Assembly: GCA_963794165.1 (NCBI GenBank)
Contig: CAWCCT010000007.1
Location: forward strand, 682,001-746,000
Length of the DNA: 64,000 nucleotides
Reading direction: 5' to 3'
From: PALSA-350 sp963794165
Lineage (GTDB): Bacteria > Acidobacteriota > Terriglobia > Terriglobales > Acidobacteriaceae
Numbering within the stretch: the stretch's first letter is position 1; each line of letters opens with the position of its first letter. The notes beneath the pieces are model-generated. The model was not told the DNA's origin and made no database searches. It worked only from the letters and a program-made list of their open reading frames with translations. Both the position numbers and the translations under genes were made by a program. Positions 55,379 to 64,000 of this stretch are shown here, in pieces.

Positions 55379-58300
55379 CTAGTGTCCGTTAAAAGCCGCA
55401 TTCCAGAAACGTCGCCACGCTGACTCACCCAGAATCCCCCGGTAGGCTCTCGCGGCTGGGACTTTCAATTCAATTTCCGTCCCCGCACCTGGGCCGCTGA
55501 TGATATCCAGTTGGCCGCCGATTCTCTCCGCGCGCTCCCGCATCACGGCTAGCCCGATATGTCCGGCCCGGCCCGATTGCAGAATGTTCGGGTCAATGCC
55601 GCCCCCATCATCGCGAATCCTCAGGCGCAATTCCCAGGCGGCATAGTCTACTTCAACCTCAACACTCCGTCCCTTCGAATGGCGAACGGCGTTAATCATT
55701 GCCTCCCGCCCGATACAGTAGATTTCGTCCAAAGCCATAGGATCCAGCGTTTGCGCCTGGCCTTCCGCCGTCACAGAGACCTTCACTTCGCTTCCGTTTG
55801 CAATCTCGTCGCCGGCGAGGGCCAGCGATTTCGCGAGGTCGCCCGCTTCGTCGAAGCATGCATGTAAGTTGACCACCCGGTCCCGGCCCTCCGCCAGAAC
55901 CTCATCGGCACGGTCGAGCGCGGTTTCCATCAGCTGCCGCGCGGGCTCGCGTTCTGGGATAGCCATCATCGCGTCGTGAAAGCGCAGGATGAGACCCTGG
56001 AAGCCCTGCAAAAGCGTGTCGTGCAGGTCGCGGGCAATGCGCTCCCGTTCCGCCAGCCGCTCTTCCAGCCGCGCGTTCAACCGCGCTGCGGCCTCGCGCA
56101 GCCGGAGTTGGTACAAACCAGCCAGCAGCAAAATTCCCGTCACCGCGGCTATCACCCAAAAAGTAGTGGTTTGGTAGAAAAAGGGTTTCTGGGTGACGTC
56201 GTATACGATGCCCTCGCGGTCCCAAACGCCATCACCGTTCGTCGCGCGGAGATGAAAGGAATGAATCCCGACGGGAATGTCGGTGTAGGTTGCGGTGCGC
56301 GTTGAGTCGGCATCGAACCACGCCGTGTCTACTCCGTCGAGCCGATACTGCATGCGGACGTTTTCCGGCGATGCCAAGTCGACTGCCGTAAAGTGCAGCG
56401 CTACGTGGGCCTTGCCCGGCTCTAGCACCAAGTCGCTGCCGGGGTTTTTCTTTGTTTTTCCCACCTCGATCTCTTCCATAAAGATCGCGGGCTTGCGATT
56501 CCTCTTGCGCTGCCGCCGCAGGTCCATCATCGCCAGCCCTTTCAGGGTTCCCACCCAAAGCTTATCGTCCGGGGTGATCGCAATGTTGGGCTGACCCGTG
56601 GTGCACTCCCTGGTGCTCAACCCGTCGGCGGGGCCGTAAGAGGTGTAATCGACCGGTGAATCAGGGTCCAGTTCGGCGCGTTTGAGGTCACCGGCGGCCA
56701 CCCGATAGACGCCGTCTCTCCCGCCAAACCAGAAGTCATGATCGTGGGATTCGACCATGCCCGACGGTTGCAGCCCGCCAACGACGCTGACAAGCCGATT
56801 GTCTTCGACGCGGCTGATGCCGTTCACCACCGAAAACGCGTAGAGGTTGCCGAAGGAGTCTTCCGTGAGTGGACCGTAGGGGACGTCTCCCTCCTCCGGC
56901 GCTCCCCGAACCGCCACAAAGTGGTCACCCACGAGGTGATTGACCCCCACATCGGTCGCAGCCCAGATGCCTCCACCGCGATCTTCGATCACGGTAATGA
57001 CGCGGTCGCCGGAGAGCCCGTCAGCCCGAGTGTAATTATGCAAATGCTCATTTTGCATGTGGCTTAAGCCGTTGCTGGTCGCAATCCAGAGCGATCCGTC
57101 CTGCGCCGCCGCCAGGCTCAGCACCACTACACTGGGCAGCCCTTGTGGAGTCGAATACTGGGTGAAGTGGCCGTTGCGAAAACGGAAGAGTCCGCCACCC
57201 CAGGTGCCAATCCAAAGATCGTGGTTAGCGTCTTCCGCCAGGCTCCAAACACAGGAATTCAGCAGCCCATCCTTCTCGCTGTAGGTCTTGAAGCGTTTGC
57301 CGTCAAAACGCGAAAGGCCCCCGCAGTTGCTGCCCACCCAAAGCGTCCCGTCGTGCGCCGCCAGGACGGCCATAGGAATATTGGAGGAGGGTAGTCCATC
57401 GGCCGCGGTATACATCTTGAAGGTGCGGTCTGTGAAGCGATAAAGTCCCTCGCTGGCGGTAGCCACCCATAGATCGCCATTCGTATCCGAGTACATGTAC
57501 CTCGCATGCACGCCCAACTCCAGACCTTTCACGTCCTTGTTGCTAATTCGAAAGAGTCCTAAGCTTTTGTTGGTCCACAAACTCCCCTGTGGGTCCTCGT
57601 AAATCCGAAAGGCGGCCCTTCCCCCCGAATTGCCATACGGTGCAAGCTTTTGGAGCGAACCGTTCACCAGGCGTGCAACACCGGCGCTGGTGCAGAACCA
57701 CCGAACCCGGTTGCGATCTTCGTGCACTTGAAAGATTCCATCGCTTTGCACACCAAGTTGCCGGGGAAGTTCGGGATACCGTAGGATGTGCGCACCGTCC
57801 CATTCCACGAATCCGTGTTCGGTGATGATGAGCACGTGGCCATCTGAGGTTTGGTCCATCGTGCTGATCGGCTCGTCTGGGATTACGGTCACGAAGTGTC
57901 CGCGATCAAACCGATAAAGCCCGTGGGAGGTTCCCACCCACAGAATGCCGTTGCGGATCAGCAAGCATGCGATCCGGTCGCTCGGGCCCACGCCCGGGTG
58001 ATACATGGTCACCAGCGAGCGATCGAAGTGGTCCAGGGCTGCGCCAGGTATGTGGGCAAGCCCGGATTCGGTGCCAACCCAGAGAGCGCCGTCCTCCGCA
58101 GTCACCAAAAAACTTACCGGAATTTCCTTTCGCTTTCCGGCCCGCAGACGAATCTGGGTGAAGTGCTCTCCATCAAACCTGGCCAGTCCGCCATCCGTTC
58201 CCACCCAAAGGAATCCATTCCGGGTTTGCGTAATGGCATTTACTTCGTTGTCGGGCAAACCCTCTTCGACGGTGAAATCTCGGGTCAGATAGCTGCTTGC

Positions 58301-58474
58301 CTGCGGATCAAGCGCCAGGGCCTGCCACACGAACCACATCTGCAGGATGAGTACACCGATCGCGGTCCTCCGGAACCTGGCCTTGTGTGGCAAGACTAAC
58401 CCGCTCCAATCGGGTAGGCCGACTGTAACGCAAACGCATAGCGTTTGGATTGTTAGATATTGCTGTGATCGCAT
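55379..58474 (-). CDS. Reg_prop beta-propeller sensor histidine kinase
   Basis: 1031 residues from ATG 58474; a longer frame to 58831 runs antisense through the methyltransferase and is rejected. A membrane or signal segment (RTAIGVLILQMWFVWQALAL, about 32-52) is followed by about 14 Reg_prop blades (NGFLWVGTDGGLARFDG and repeats), a Y_Y_Y domain near 680-750, one transmembrane helix (TTFWVIAAVTGILLLAGLYQL) and a HisKA_3 domain with the phospho-His near 815 (RIARDLHDTLLQG) and an HATPase (DDGGGIDPN). Periplasmic propellers of this type sense glycans in Bacteroidetes; the ligand here is unknown. Confidence 0.9.
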   Translation of the reverse strand: MRSQQYLTIQTLCVCVTVGLPDWSGLVLPHKARFRRTAIGVLILQMWFVWQALALDPQASSYLTRDFTVEEGLPDNEVNAITQTRNGFLWVGTDGGLARFDGEHFTQIRLRAGKRKEIPVSFLVTAEDGALWVGTESGLAHIPGAALDHFDRSLVTMYHPGVGPSDRIACLLIRNGILWVGTSHGLYRFDRGHFVTVIPDEPISTMDQTSDGHVLIITEHGFVEWDGAHILRYPELPRQLGVQSDGIFQVHEDRNRVRWFCTSAGVARLVNGSLQKLAPYGNSGGRAAFRIYEDPQGSLWTNKSLGLFRISNKDVKGLELGVHARYMYSDTNGDLWVATASEGLYRFTDRTFKMYTAADGLPSSNIPMAVLAAHDGTLWVGSNCGGLSRFDGKRFKTYSEKDGLLNSCVWSLAEDANHDLWIGTWGGGLFRFRNGHFTQYSTPQGLPSVVVLSLAAAQDGSLWIATSNGLSHMQNEHLHNYTRADGLSGDRVITVIEDRGGGIWAATDVGVNHLVGDHFVAVRGAPEEGDVPYGPLTEDSFGNLYAFSVVNGISRVEDNRLVSVVGGLQPSGMVESHDHDFWFGGRDGVYRVAAGDLKRAELDPDSPVDYTSYGPADGLSTRECTTGQPNIAITPDDKLWVGTLKGLAMMDLRRQRKRNRKPAIFMEEIEVGKTKKNPGSDLVLEPGKAHVALHFTAVDLASPENVRMQYRLDGVDTAWFDADSTRTATYTDIPVGIHSFHLRATNGDGVWDREGIVYDVTQKPFFYQTTTFWVIAAVTGILLLAGLYQLRLREAAARLNARLEERLAERERIARDLHDTLLQGFQGLILRFHDAMMAIPEREPARQLMETALDRADEVLAEGRDRVVNLHACFDEAGDLAKSLALAGDEIANGSEVKVSVTAEGQAQTLDPMALDEIYCIGREAMINAVRHSKGRSVEVEVDYAAWELRLRIRDDGGGIDPNILQSGRAGHIGLAVMRERAERIGGQLDIISGPGAGTEIELKVPAARAYRGILGESAWRRFWNAAFNGH

Positions 58475-58658
58475 CTTCAAACAAGTTATGGCATTACAAG
58501 TGTGTTGAACCGGCCGAGCGGCACGGATATGCTCGAAAAATGCGCAATCCCAAAGACAAGCGCAACGTCGAAGTCGAAGCTTTGAATCGTTTGGAGCTGG
58601 AGACTGCGCGGCTGCGATCAGAGCTAACCAAGGATACGCCGTAGCGGAGCTAACTCCT

Positions 58659-59249
58659 ATGGATCTATCCAACGGATATGAATCAGTCTCGGAAGAATTT
58701 CTTGCGCGTCGTGGCAATAGTAGGGCTCGCTCTACTGCAATCGGCGTGAAGGAAGTGCGGAAGTGGGCGAAAACACTGCCGCACGGCAGCAGAGTGATTG
58801 ATTTGGGTTGCGGGCCCGGCTTTCCCATCACGGTGGTGCTGGTTGAAGAAGGACTTCAAGTCTTCGGGGTGGACGCAGCGCCTTCGTTTGTTTCGGCCTT
58901 CCAACGCAACCTGCCCGGCACGCCTATTGTTTGCGAATCCGTTCTAGAGTCCACATTTTTTGATCAAACCTTCGATGCTGTCTTGTCAATCGGCCTGATG
59001 TTCCTTCTCAAGGTAGAAGAGCAGCATCACCTGATCCGCAGGTTCGCCGATACTTTGGTGCCGGGTGGCCGTCTGTTATTCACCTCGACCGCCAAACCTA
59101 ACGTTTGGAACGATGCGATGACAGGGTTGGAATCAATATCCGTGGGGGCCGAAGAGTACAGAAAGCTGCTTGAAGCCGCTGGCATAACGATCGCAGAGGA
59201 ATATGAGGATATAGGCGAAAGCCACTATTTCGACGGCTTTAAAGATTGA
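58659..59249 (+). CDS. class I SAM-dependent methyltransferase
   Basis: 196 residues. SAM-binding motif I VIDLGCGPGFPITVVL, acidic motif VFGVDAAPSFV, and FDAVLSIGLMFLL for motif IV. The acceptor is unknown. Divergent from the histidine kinase across 184 bases, in which no other feature was found. Confidence 0.88.
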   Translation: MDLSNGYESVSEEFLARRGNSRARSTAIGVKEVRKWAKTLPHGSRVIDLGCGPGFPITVVLVEEGLQVFGVDAAPSFVSAFQRNLPGTPIVCESVLESTFFDQTFDAVLSIGLMFLLKVEEQHHLIRRFADTLVPGGRLLFTSTAKPNVWNDAMTGLESISVGAEEYRKLLEAAGITIAEEYEDIGESHYFDGFKD

Positions 59250-59331
59250 TCGCCCTCCTGAAGTAGCTTTGTGTTTGGCCCCCGAAGAACATGCCGTAGA
59301 CACCGGTCTCGCCATCTACCATTGATCCGGT

Positions 59332-59348
59332 TTCGCTTAAAAAGCGAA
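59332..59348. terminator. short hairpin in convergent gap
   Basis: TTCGCTT (59332-59338), loop AAA, AAGCGAA (59342-59348), with T and A flanks that give short U-runs on both strands. A weak bidirectional terminator candidate. This is the only protein-protein convergent gap without an A, B or D repeat. Confidence 0.4.
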
Positions 59349-59400
59349 GTTCGTCGGGCGCGCGGCAGAAGTTTTGGCGGGATTATTGTCTAGCTATAGT

Positions 59401-60150
59401 TCAGTGTTCGGGCGGCGGCTTCGCCGGAGACTGACCGTTGTCCGCAGGAGAAGTTGTTGCGTCCGGTACAACGTCATAACCAGGAAGCATGCGAGCCTCC
59501 GCCCCGAATTTGTGGTAATCCGTATACACGATGTCGTTCAACAGTGTTTCGTAGGGGCCGTAGATATCGAATTTCTGACCCCAAAATATCACCGTCCTTA
59601 CGGTCCGGGCCCGCATAATGACGACGCTGCGCTGCGGGCAGACATACTTCCTTCCGCCGATCTCGACCGGCCCATATTCGATCATCACCGCCGCTTCTTT
59701 TACGGGAAGCAGGGGATTCAAGTTCGCTTCACGAATCCACCCCGGTTCCGACTCTATCGTCAGTCGCAGAATCGCTCCCGTTCCCGGATCGATCACCAAT
59801 TCTCCGCGGTATTTCGCCGGCGTCCGGAAGGTGTTTCCACCAACAAGGCAGCAATGCACGACGTCATAATGAGGGTTCTCGCGCACAATGTAGCGAAAGA
59901 CTGCCTCCTTTCCCTGTTCGCCTTGCAACCAATGGCTCCAAATCACCTTGTTGTTACCCCGTGTGGCATCTGCATCAAGGTGGATAAGGCCTGCCGGTGG
60001 AGCGTTCGCCAGCATCACGGGTGCTTCAGACGACACGACGGCTTGCACTGGAGATTGCGAGGTTTCGGCTTGACCATCAGCACGGGGCACACGAACGAAA
60101 GGCAAAAAGCAAAGGAGGAAACCCAGCAGAATAGTTCTCTCCGTTCTCAA
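59401..60150 (-). CDS. secreted protein of unknown function
   Basis: 249 residues with a signal peptide (MRTERTILLGFLLCFLPFVRV region). No family is recognised with certainty. The middle (YRGELVIDPGTGAILRLTIE, VMIEYGPVEIGGRKYVCPQR) reads as a beta-rich domain with one Cys in the YVCPQRS strand and a CC pair in VVHCCLVGG. C-terminal 25 residues are Pro-rich. Converges on the methyltransferase. The 284 bases to the next gene hold nothing recognisable. Confidence 0.7.
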   Translation of the reverse strand: MRTERTILLGFLLCFLPFVRVPRADGQAETSQSPVQAVVSSEAPVMLANAPPAGLIHLDADATRGNNKVIWSHWLQGEQGKEAVFRYIVRENPHYDVVHCCLVGGNTFRTPAKYRGELVIDPGTGAILRLTIESEPGWIREANLNPLLPVKEAAVMIEYGPVEIGGRKYVCPQRSVVIMRARTVRTVIFWGQKFDIYGPYETLLNDIVYTDYHKFGAEARMLPGYDVVPDATTSPADNGQSPAKPPPEH

Positions 60151-60434
60151 AGCTTTACCCCGTTAGGATTGCCCCTGGTGACCAACGATCCAGAAACATT
60201 GGCATCAACCAGATCGGGATTTGGAGGACCGGCAGGGCTTCCAGACCGCTCAGGCAGGCCGACGCCGGTGAGGCATAAAACGCGAACGGAGATTTCATAA
60301 CACTGACCGTTGAGACAACAGCGTGTATGACATTCGTGTTCCAGAACCAGGCGTGCCCACAATACTATGTGCATAAGCGATACGCCTTACCGTGCCAAAT
60401 CTGGTTCCTTGGTATAGAACTCTGAATAGCCCCC

Positions 60435-61448
60435 GTGCGCAATTTTGAGAAAACCCGGACGGAATTCAAGGAGATCCTCGCCAAGCCCATTCGAGAACTC
60501 GGGCTCAAGCTCGAGGGTTCTCCGCTCGAACGATTTGTTCAGCAGCTTTACCGCGAACTGAACGCCAAGGGCATCCACAAGTTCCGCCCGCTTTGTTATC
60601 TCACCGATGAATGGGGATGTCCTTCCGGCGAACCCGTCATCGGCATTCCGTTCTATCTAGCCAATCCGGAGCTCGCACAGCTTGAGCGCGATATGAACGA
60701 CCTGGAAGACGCTCGCGAGATCATGATGTACATGCGTCATGAGGCCGGTCACGCATTTAATTACGCCTACCAGCTACACAAATCGGCCGAGTGGCGCGAT
60801 CTGTTCGGTCCGTTTCGCCGCGCATATCGCGATAATTACCGTCCCATACCCTTCTCGCGGAAGTTTGTTCGCCACATGGCCGGCTGGTACGCGCAGAAGC
60901 ATCCGGATGAAGATTTTGCTGAAACGTTTGCAGTCTGGCTCACGCCTCGCTCGCAATGGCGAAAGCGCTACGAAGGTTGGGGCGCGCTCGAGAAGCTCCA
61001 TTACGTAGATCGCGCGGCGCGAAAACTAGGAGACGTCGAACCCATCCGGCGTCGCGGTCTCACCGACATTACCGTCGATGAGATGGAATCGACGGTTGGC
61101 GAGTTCTACCATCTCAGCGTGCCGGAAGAGGTTCCGTTGCAAGAACTCGCGCTGGATACCGACCTGGCGGATATCTTCAATATCTCCCCCAAGCGGCGTA
61201 AGGGCGTGCGCCCCGCCCACGAGATGCTGCATCAGCATCGCAAGCTCATTGTCGACAAGGTCGCGTATTGGAGCGGCGTGCAACGTCCGATCGTCAAGCG
61301 CCTGGTGGAAGCCATCTGCAAGCGTGTTGAGGACCTGGGTCTGCACGTGGACGTTCGGCGCGAGTCCGAGTATCTTACGGAGTTCACGGTGTACACCACC
61401 GCACTCTCCATGAATTACCTGATCCGTGGGAAGTTCTTTCATCCCTGA
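60435..61448 (+). CDS. putative zinc metallopeptidase (HExxH), partner of ATP-grasp
   Basis: 337 residues. Zinc site HEAGH (102-106) with a downstream DEDFAETFAVWL helix that offers E163 as third ligand, as in the putative zinc-binding metallopeptidase family. No signal peptide, so cytosolic. GTG start at 60435. The C-terminal half (VDVRRESEYLTEFTVYTTAL) is not recognised. The ATP-grasp ligase starts 41 bases after its stop, so the two are an operon. The substrate may be a peptide or a peptide tag made by the ligase. Confidence 0.8.
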   Translation: MRNFEKTRTEFKEILAKPIRELGLKLEGSPLERFVQQLYRELNAKGIHKFRPLCYLTDEWGCPSGEPVIGIPFYLANPELAQLERDMNDLEDAREIMMYMRHEAGHAFNYAYQLHKSAEWRDLFGPFRRAYRDNYRPIPFSRKFVRHMAGWYAQKHPDEDFAETFAVWLTPRSQWRKRYEGWGALEKLHYVDRAARKLGDVEPIRRRGLTDITVDEMESTVGEFYHLSVPEEVPLQELALDTDLADIFNISPKRRKGVRPAHEMLHQHRKLIVDKVAYWSGVQRPIVKRLVEAICKRVEDLGLHVDVRRESEYLTEFTVYTTALSMNYLIRGKFFHP

Positions 61449-61489
61449 AGTGTGCTCCGCAAGCTGCCGTCGCTCCGATTGGAGGTTGC

Positions 61490-62539
61490 ATGAATGGAAC
61501 GAAGTTGAAAGTGACCGTGCTGTACGACTTGTGGGAAGAAGAACCTGCGGAAGTGCCCGAAGAAGTTCCCGCGCCACGCAAGCGAACGGCCCAAAAGAAA
61601 CGCAAGAAGAAGCCGGTAAAGCACGATCGCGAAGAGGTCTTCGAGGCCTTGGAGAAGCTCGGTCATGAACCGTCGTACTATGTTCTCAACGGCCGTACGC
61701 AATCACTGGTCGGACTCGCCAAATGTGGCGCCGATCTTATTTTCAACCTCACCGAATCCTATGCGGGGGATAACACCAAGGAGATGCAGGTCACTGCATT
61801 CCTGGATATGCTCGATATCCCTTACACCGGCTCGGGACCGCATGCGAACATCCTTGCGCAGGACAAGTCGATTGCCAAGAAGATGTTCGCTTTTTATGGG
61901 ATCCAGTCCCCCTACTTCGCGACGGCCTATCGCGGAACCCTTGACCACGCACATGACATCTCGTTCCCACTCATCGTGAAACCCACCTCCGAAGATGGAT
62001 CCATCGGCATCGACGCCGCTGCCGTAGTTAACAGCGTGAAGGAATTGATGGAGCGCCTCTCCTACATACAGACGGAATTCGATTCTCCCGCGTTGATTGA
62101 GGAGTACATCGAAGGACGCGAGATCTACGCCGCCGTTCTGGGCAATTACGAGAACCCATATCCGCTTCCGCTGGTAGAACTTGATCTTTCGAAGCTTCCC
62201 AAGGGCGTGCCCAGGATCGCCAGCTCGGATGTGAAATTCGAGAAAGACTCGGAAGCCTATAAGCTGACCAAATCGGCGATCGCCGAAGACCTTGATGAAG
62301 AAACCGCAACCAGACTCACTGAGATCGCGGTCAAGGCCTATCGTGCCGTCAGGCTTCGCGATTATGGGCGCATTGACATGCGCATATCGAGTAAGGGCGA
62401 GGTCTACGTCATCGAAGCGAATCCGAACCCATGGCTCTCGAGCGGGCAGGAGTTTTTCATGGCCGCGAAGAAATCAGGCCTCTCCTATACCCAAATGATC
62501 GGCGAGATAGTGGACCTTGCGATGGCTCGGCAAGCCTGA
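61490..62539 (+). CDS. ATP-grasp ligase, D-Ala-D-Ala-ligase-like, with charged insertion
   Basis: 349 residues. The ATP-grasp core is intact: PYTGSGPHANILAQDKSIAK, IVKPTSEDGSIGID, PALIEEYIEGREIYAAVLG and metal-binding VIEANPNPWLSSG. It resembles D-alanine-D-alanine ligase, but the glycine/serine loop after the first strand is replaced by an acidic then Lys/Arg-rich stretch (about 16-47, EEEPAEVPEEV then KRTAQKKRKKKPVKHD). The enzyme likely joins a carboxylate to an amine, possibly amino acids to a peptide or protein. Partner of the adjacent metallopeptidase; real Ddl or Mur genes are absent nearby. Confidence 0.85.
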   Translation: MNGTKLKVTVLYDLWEEEPAEVPEEVPAPRKRTAQKKRKKKPVKHDREEVFEALEKLGHEPSYYVLNGRTQSLVGLAKCGADLIFNLTESYAGDNTKEMQVTAFLDMLDIPYTGSGPHANILAQDKSIAKKMFAFYGIQSPYFATAYRGTLDHAHDISFPLIVKPTSEDGSIGIDAAAVVNSVKELMERLSYIQTEFDSPALIEEYIEGREIYAAVLGNYENPYPLPLVELDLSKLPKGVPRIASSDVKFEKDSEAYKLTKSAIAEDLDEETATRLTEIAVKAYRAVRLRDYGRIDMRISSKGEVYVIEANPNPWLSSGQEFFMAAKKSGLSYTQMIGEIVDLAMARQA

Positions 62540-62646
62540 ATGGCAACGCTAAAAATGGCTATTGAGGATTCAGACCTGTCCAAGTAGCTTTACGATAGCG
62601 TAACCAGCTCGGAAGACCCAATCGGGTGAAAGGTACGGGCTGAAAT

Positions 62647-62857
62647 TCTGCGTGAGAAATGCTCCGATGCTTTGTATCAGGGCCCGACTTCAGTCGGGCC
62701 GTTGAGGCCCAGCAAAAATCTGGGCTTTAGCCCCTGCGCTTTTTTACAGGATGCGCCATAGCAGGGGCTGAAGCCCAATTCTCTTTCCGTGCTCTTACGG
62801 CCCGACTAAAGTCGGGCCCTGATACAAAGCATCGGAGCAGTTCTCACGCAGACTCTT
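62647..62857. repeat. hairpin repeat family B, long inverted pair B5
   Basis: Arms 62647-62736 and 62762-62857 include TCTGCGTGAGAA, CTCCGATGCTTTGTATCAGG, the GGCCCGACT/AGTCGGGCC hairpin and GGGCTTTAGCCC. It is the fullest copy of family B. It fills most of the 344-base convergent gap between the ATP-grasp and AraC genes, which also contains a repeat C copy at 62569-62590. Confidence 0.85.
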
Positions 62858-62883
62858 TAGCCCGCACATATCAGGAAGAGTAT

Positions 62884-63861
62884 CTACCGGGCCGCGGTCA
62901 GTTCCAGTTGTTGGTCGTAGTTAGATTCATCGCCGTCTAAAGAACGCTGAGTAGAACCACTTCTGTGGCTGTATTGTCTCGGCGAACGGCCCATGACCCT
63001 TTTGAAGGCCTTACCGAAGGCGCTCTCGGACTCGTAGCCGAGCGATAAGGCGATTACGGAAATAGAATCGTCTGAATTCTTCAGCCTGTCACCGGCCAGC
63101 AGCATTCGCCAACGGGTCAGGTACTCCATGGGGGTGGTTCCAACCGTCTCTTTGAACCTTAAAGAAAAGATCGATCGCGACATACCGGCGCGTTCCGCCA
63201 GTTTTTGGAGTGTCCATGGGTGCCCTGGACTGTCGTGCATACAGGTGATCGCCGTGCCCATCTGTTTATCGGCCAGGGCGAACAGCCAACCAACGCCACG
63301 TCTTGCCTCATCTGCCAAATGGAGTCGAAGAGCCTGAATGAGCATCATGTAGGCGAGTTGTTGTGTGATCAGAGAGCCGCCCGGCTGCGGATCGCGCAGC
63401 TCCTCCCTCATACGTTCCAGTGACCATCGCATCGCCGCCTTATCCGACTCTTTCCGTATATGCACGATGGGCGGCAAAGATCCCAGCAGCATGTCCGCAT
63501 GACTGCCGCTAAGAAGGAAGTGCCCGCCGGCAATATAGCGCCCGCCGCTTTCATGGTTGGAGAAAGTGCTACCTCCCCTACGTGTGGCGAGAAGCGTCTG
63601 GAAGTCGACCGGGGCGAGTGACAGATCGGTTGCGAGGCAAAAGGGCAGCCCACGCGGCAAAAGGAAACAGTCCCCGGCGCTGAGGAGCACGGCATCGGGA
63701 ACACCTTCCACAGACAACCAGCACTGGCCTGCGAGCACGGCATAGCACTTGATGCCTTGATGTCTTGGAAATTGAATGGCCATGTCGCCATCCACCTCGA
63801 AGCCGCCCGATATGTAACTACGTGGTTTCAGCAGCGACAGCACATCTGAGAGCGGGTCCAT
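62884..63861 (-). CDS. AraC-family regulator with cupin sensor domain
   Basis: 325 residues from ATG 63861 with GGAGG 5 bases upstream; the frame extends 8 codons further but without support. N-terminal AraC-binding cupin (about 15-180, LLSAGDCFLLPRGLPFCLAT) and C-terminal double helix-turn-helix (LAERAGMSRSIFSLRFKETV, YESESAFGKAFKRVMGRSPR). The ligand and target are unknown; such regulators often control the divergent gene, which lies beyond the window's right edge. The last 139 bases show no gene. Confidence 0.92.
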   Translation of the reverse strand: MDPLSDVLSLLKPRSYISGGFEVDGDMAIQFPRHQGIKCYAVLAGQCWLSVEGVPDAVLLSAGDCFLLPRGLPFCLATDLSLAPVDFQTLLATRRGGSTFSNHESGGRYIAGGHFLLSGSHADMLLGSLPPIVHIRKESDKAAMRWSLERMREELRDPQPGGSLITQQLAYMMLIQALRLHLADEARRGVGWLFALADKQMGTAITCMHDSPGHPWTLQKLAERAGMSRSIFSLRFKETVGTTPMEYLTRWRMLLAGDRLKNSDDSISVIALSLGYESESAFGKAFKRVMGRSPRQYSHRSGSTQRSLDGDESNYDQQLELTAAR

Positions 63862-64000
63862 GCAGCCTCCGGACGATCGAACCAATAGCGGGGACTTTCA
63901 GTATAGATCGTATCAACCCGCTGCTCTCTATAGCTTGTCTTCAGGCGCGTATTGCGACCATCCGTCCTCAGCGGAGCTTATCCATTCGGATATTTCGGGG

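Noticed and set aside
58450..58644. 64-residue frame between the kinase and methyltransferase
   Set aside because: The C-terminal 34 residues look helical and charged, but there is no ribosome site and no recognised family; it overlaps the kinase start.
60147..60374. 75-residue minus-strand frame upstream of the secreted unknown
   Set aside because: Cysteine-rich but without a ribosome site or family match, and overlaps the secreted-protein start.

Overview
The window looks like a chromosomal segment of an uncultured soil Acidobacteriota. This is inferred from its moderately high GC content, several Tat-exported oxidoreductases, a beta-propeller sensor kinase, a DoxX-type protein and a gene set typical of that phylum; no rRNA gene is present to prove it. 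It holds about 50 protein genes, one of them broken by frameshifts, plus one tRNA-Leu(CAA), one SAM-I riboswitch and a dense set of intergenic hairpin repeats. There is no transposase, phage module or CRISPR array.

Layout. 1-8.5 kb: the N-terminal part of nicotinamidase (cut by the window edge), a CoA transferase, an exported amidase, a GH13 alpha-glucosidase, ilvD and an exported enolase-superfamily enzyme. 8.7-14.1 kb: a large pectate-lyase-fold protein, an exported esterase and an MFS transporter, possibly a plant-polysaccharide locus. 14.2-16.4 kb: two small membrane proteins, a stand-alone nuoI and a receiver-like protein. 16.6-23.1 kb: a GT84/glucoamylase membrane glucan synthase carrying two frameshifts, and an ABC exporter. 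23.3-25.0 kb: a SAM-I riboswitch in front of a threonine-synthase-like PLP enzyme and a CysO-like sulfur-carrier protein. 25.6-31.8 kb: a tight five-gene lipid operon (CNB-patatin phospholipase, desaturase, Mpo1-like protein, second desaturase, Baeyer-Villiger-type monooxygenase). 32.3-37.8 kb: an ABC-2 efflux operon. 38.0-42.6 kb: an asparagine-synthetase-like enzyme, a P450 and a Gfo/Idh oxidoreductase. 42.7-52.7 kb: a serine hydrolase, a metallophosphoesterase, cysteine synthase, ParDE, tRNA-Leu, a tannase-family esterase, an acyl-CoA ligase, two GNAT proteins and a DoxX protein. 52.8-58.5 kb: a NarL-type regulator, a CNB/thioredoxin-reductase-like flavoprotein and a Reg_prop histidine kinase. 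58.7-63.9 kb: a methyltransferase, a secreted unknown, a zinc metallopeptidase paired with an ATP-grasp ligase, and an AraC regulator.

Most interesting points. (1) SAM-riboswitch control of a threonine-synthase-fold enzyme plus a CysO-like carrier suggests a protein-thiocarboxylate route to homocysteine. (2) The lipid operon could be a bacterial acyl-chain remodelling or alpha-oxidation pathway. (3) The metallopeptidase/ATP-grasp pair looks like a peptide-ligation module, and its ligase has an unusual charged insertion. (4) Three unrelated hairpin families (A, B and D below), each present as half-units and as long inverted pairs, occupy eight of the ten convergent intergenic gaps. Their stems vary with pairing kept, which suggests selected bidirectional terminators or BIME-like elements.
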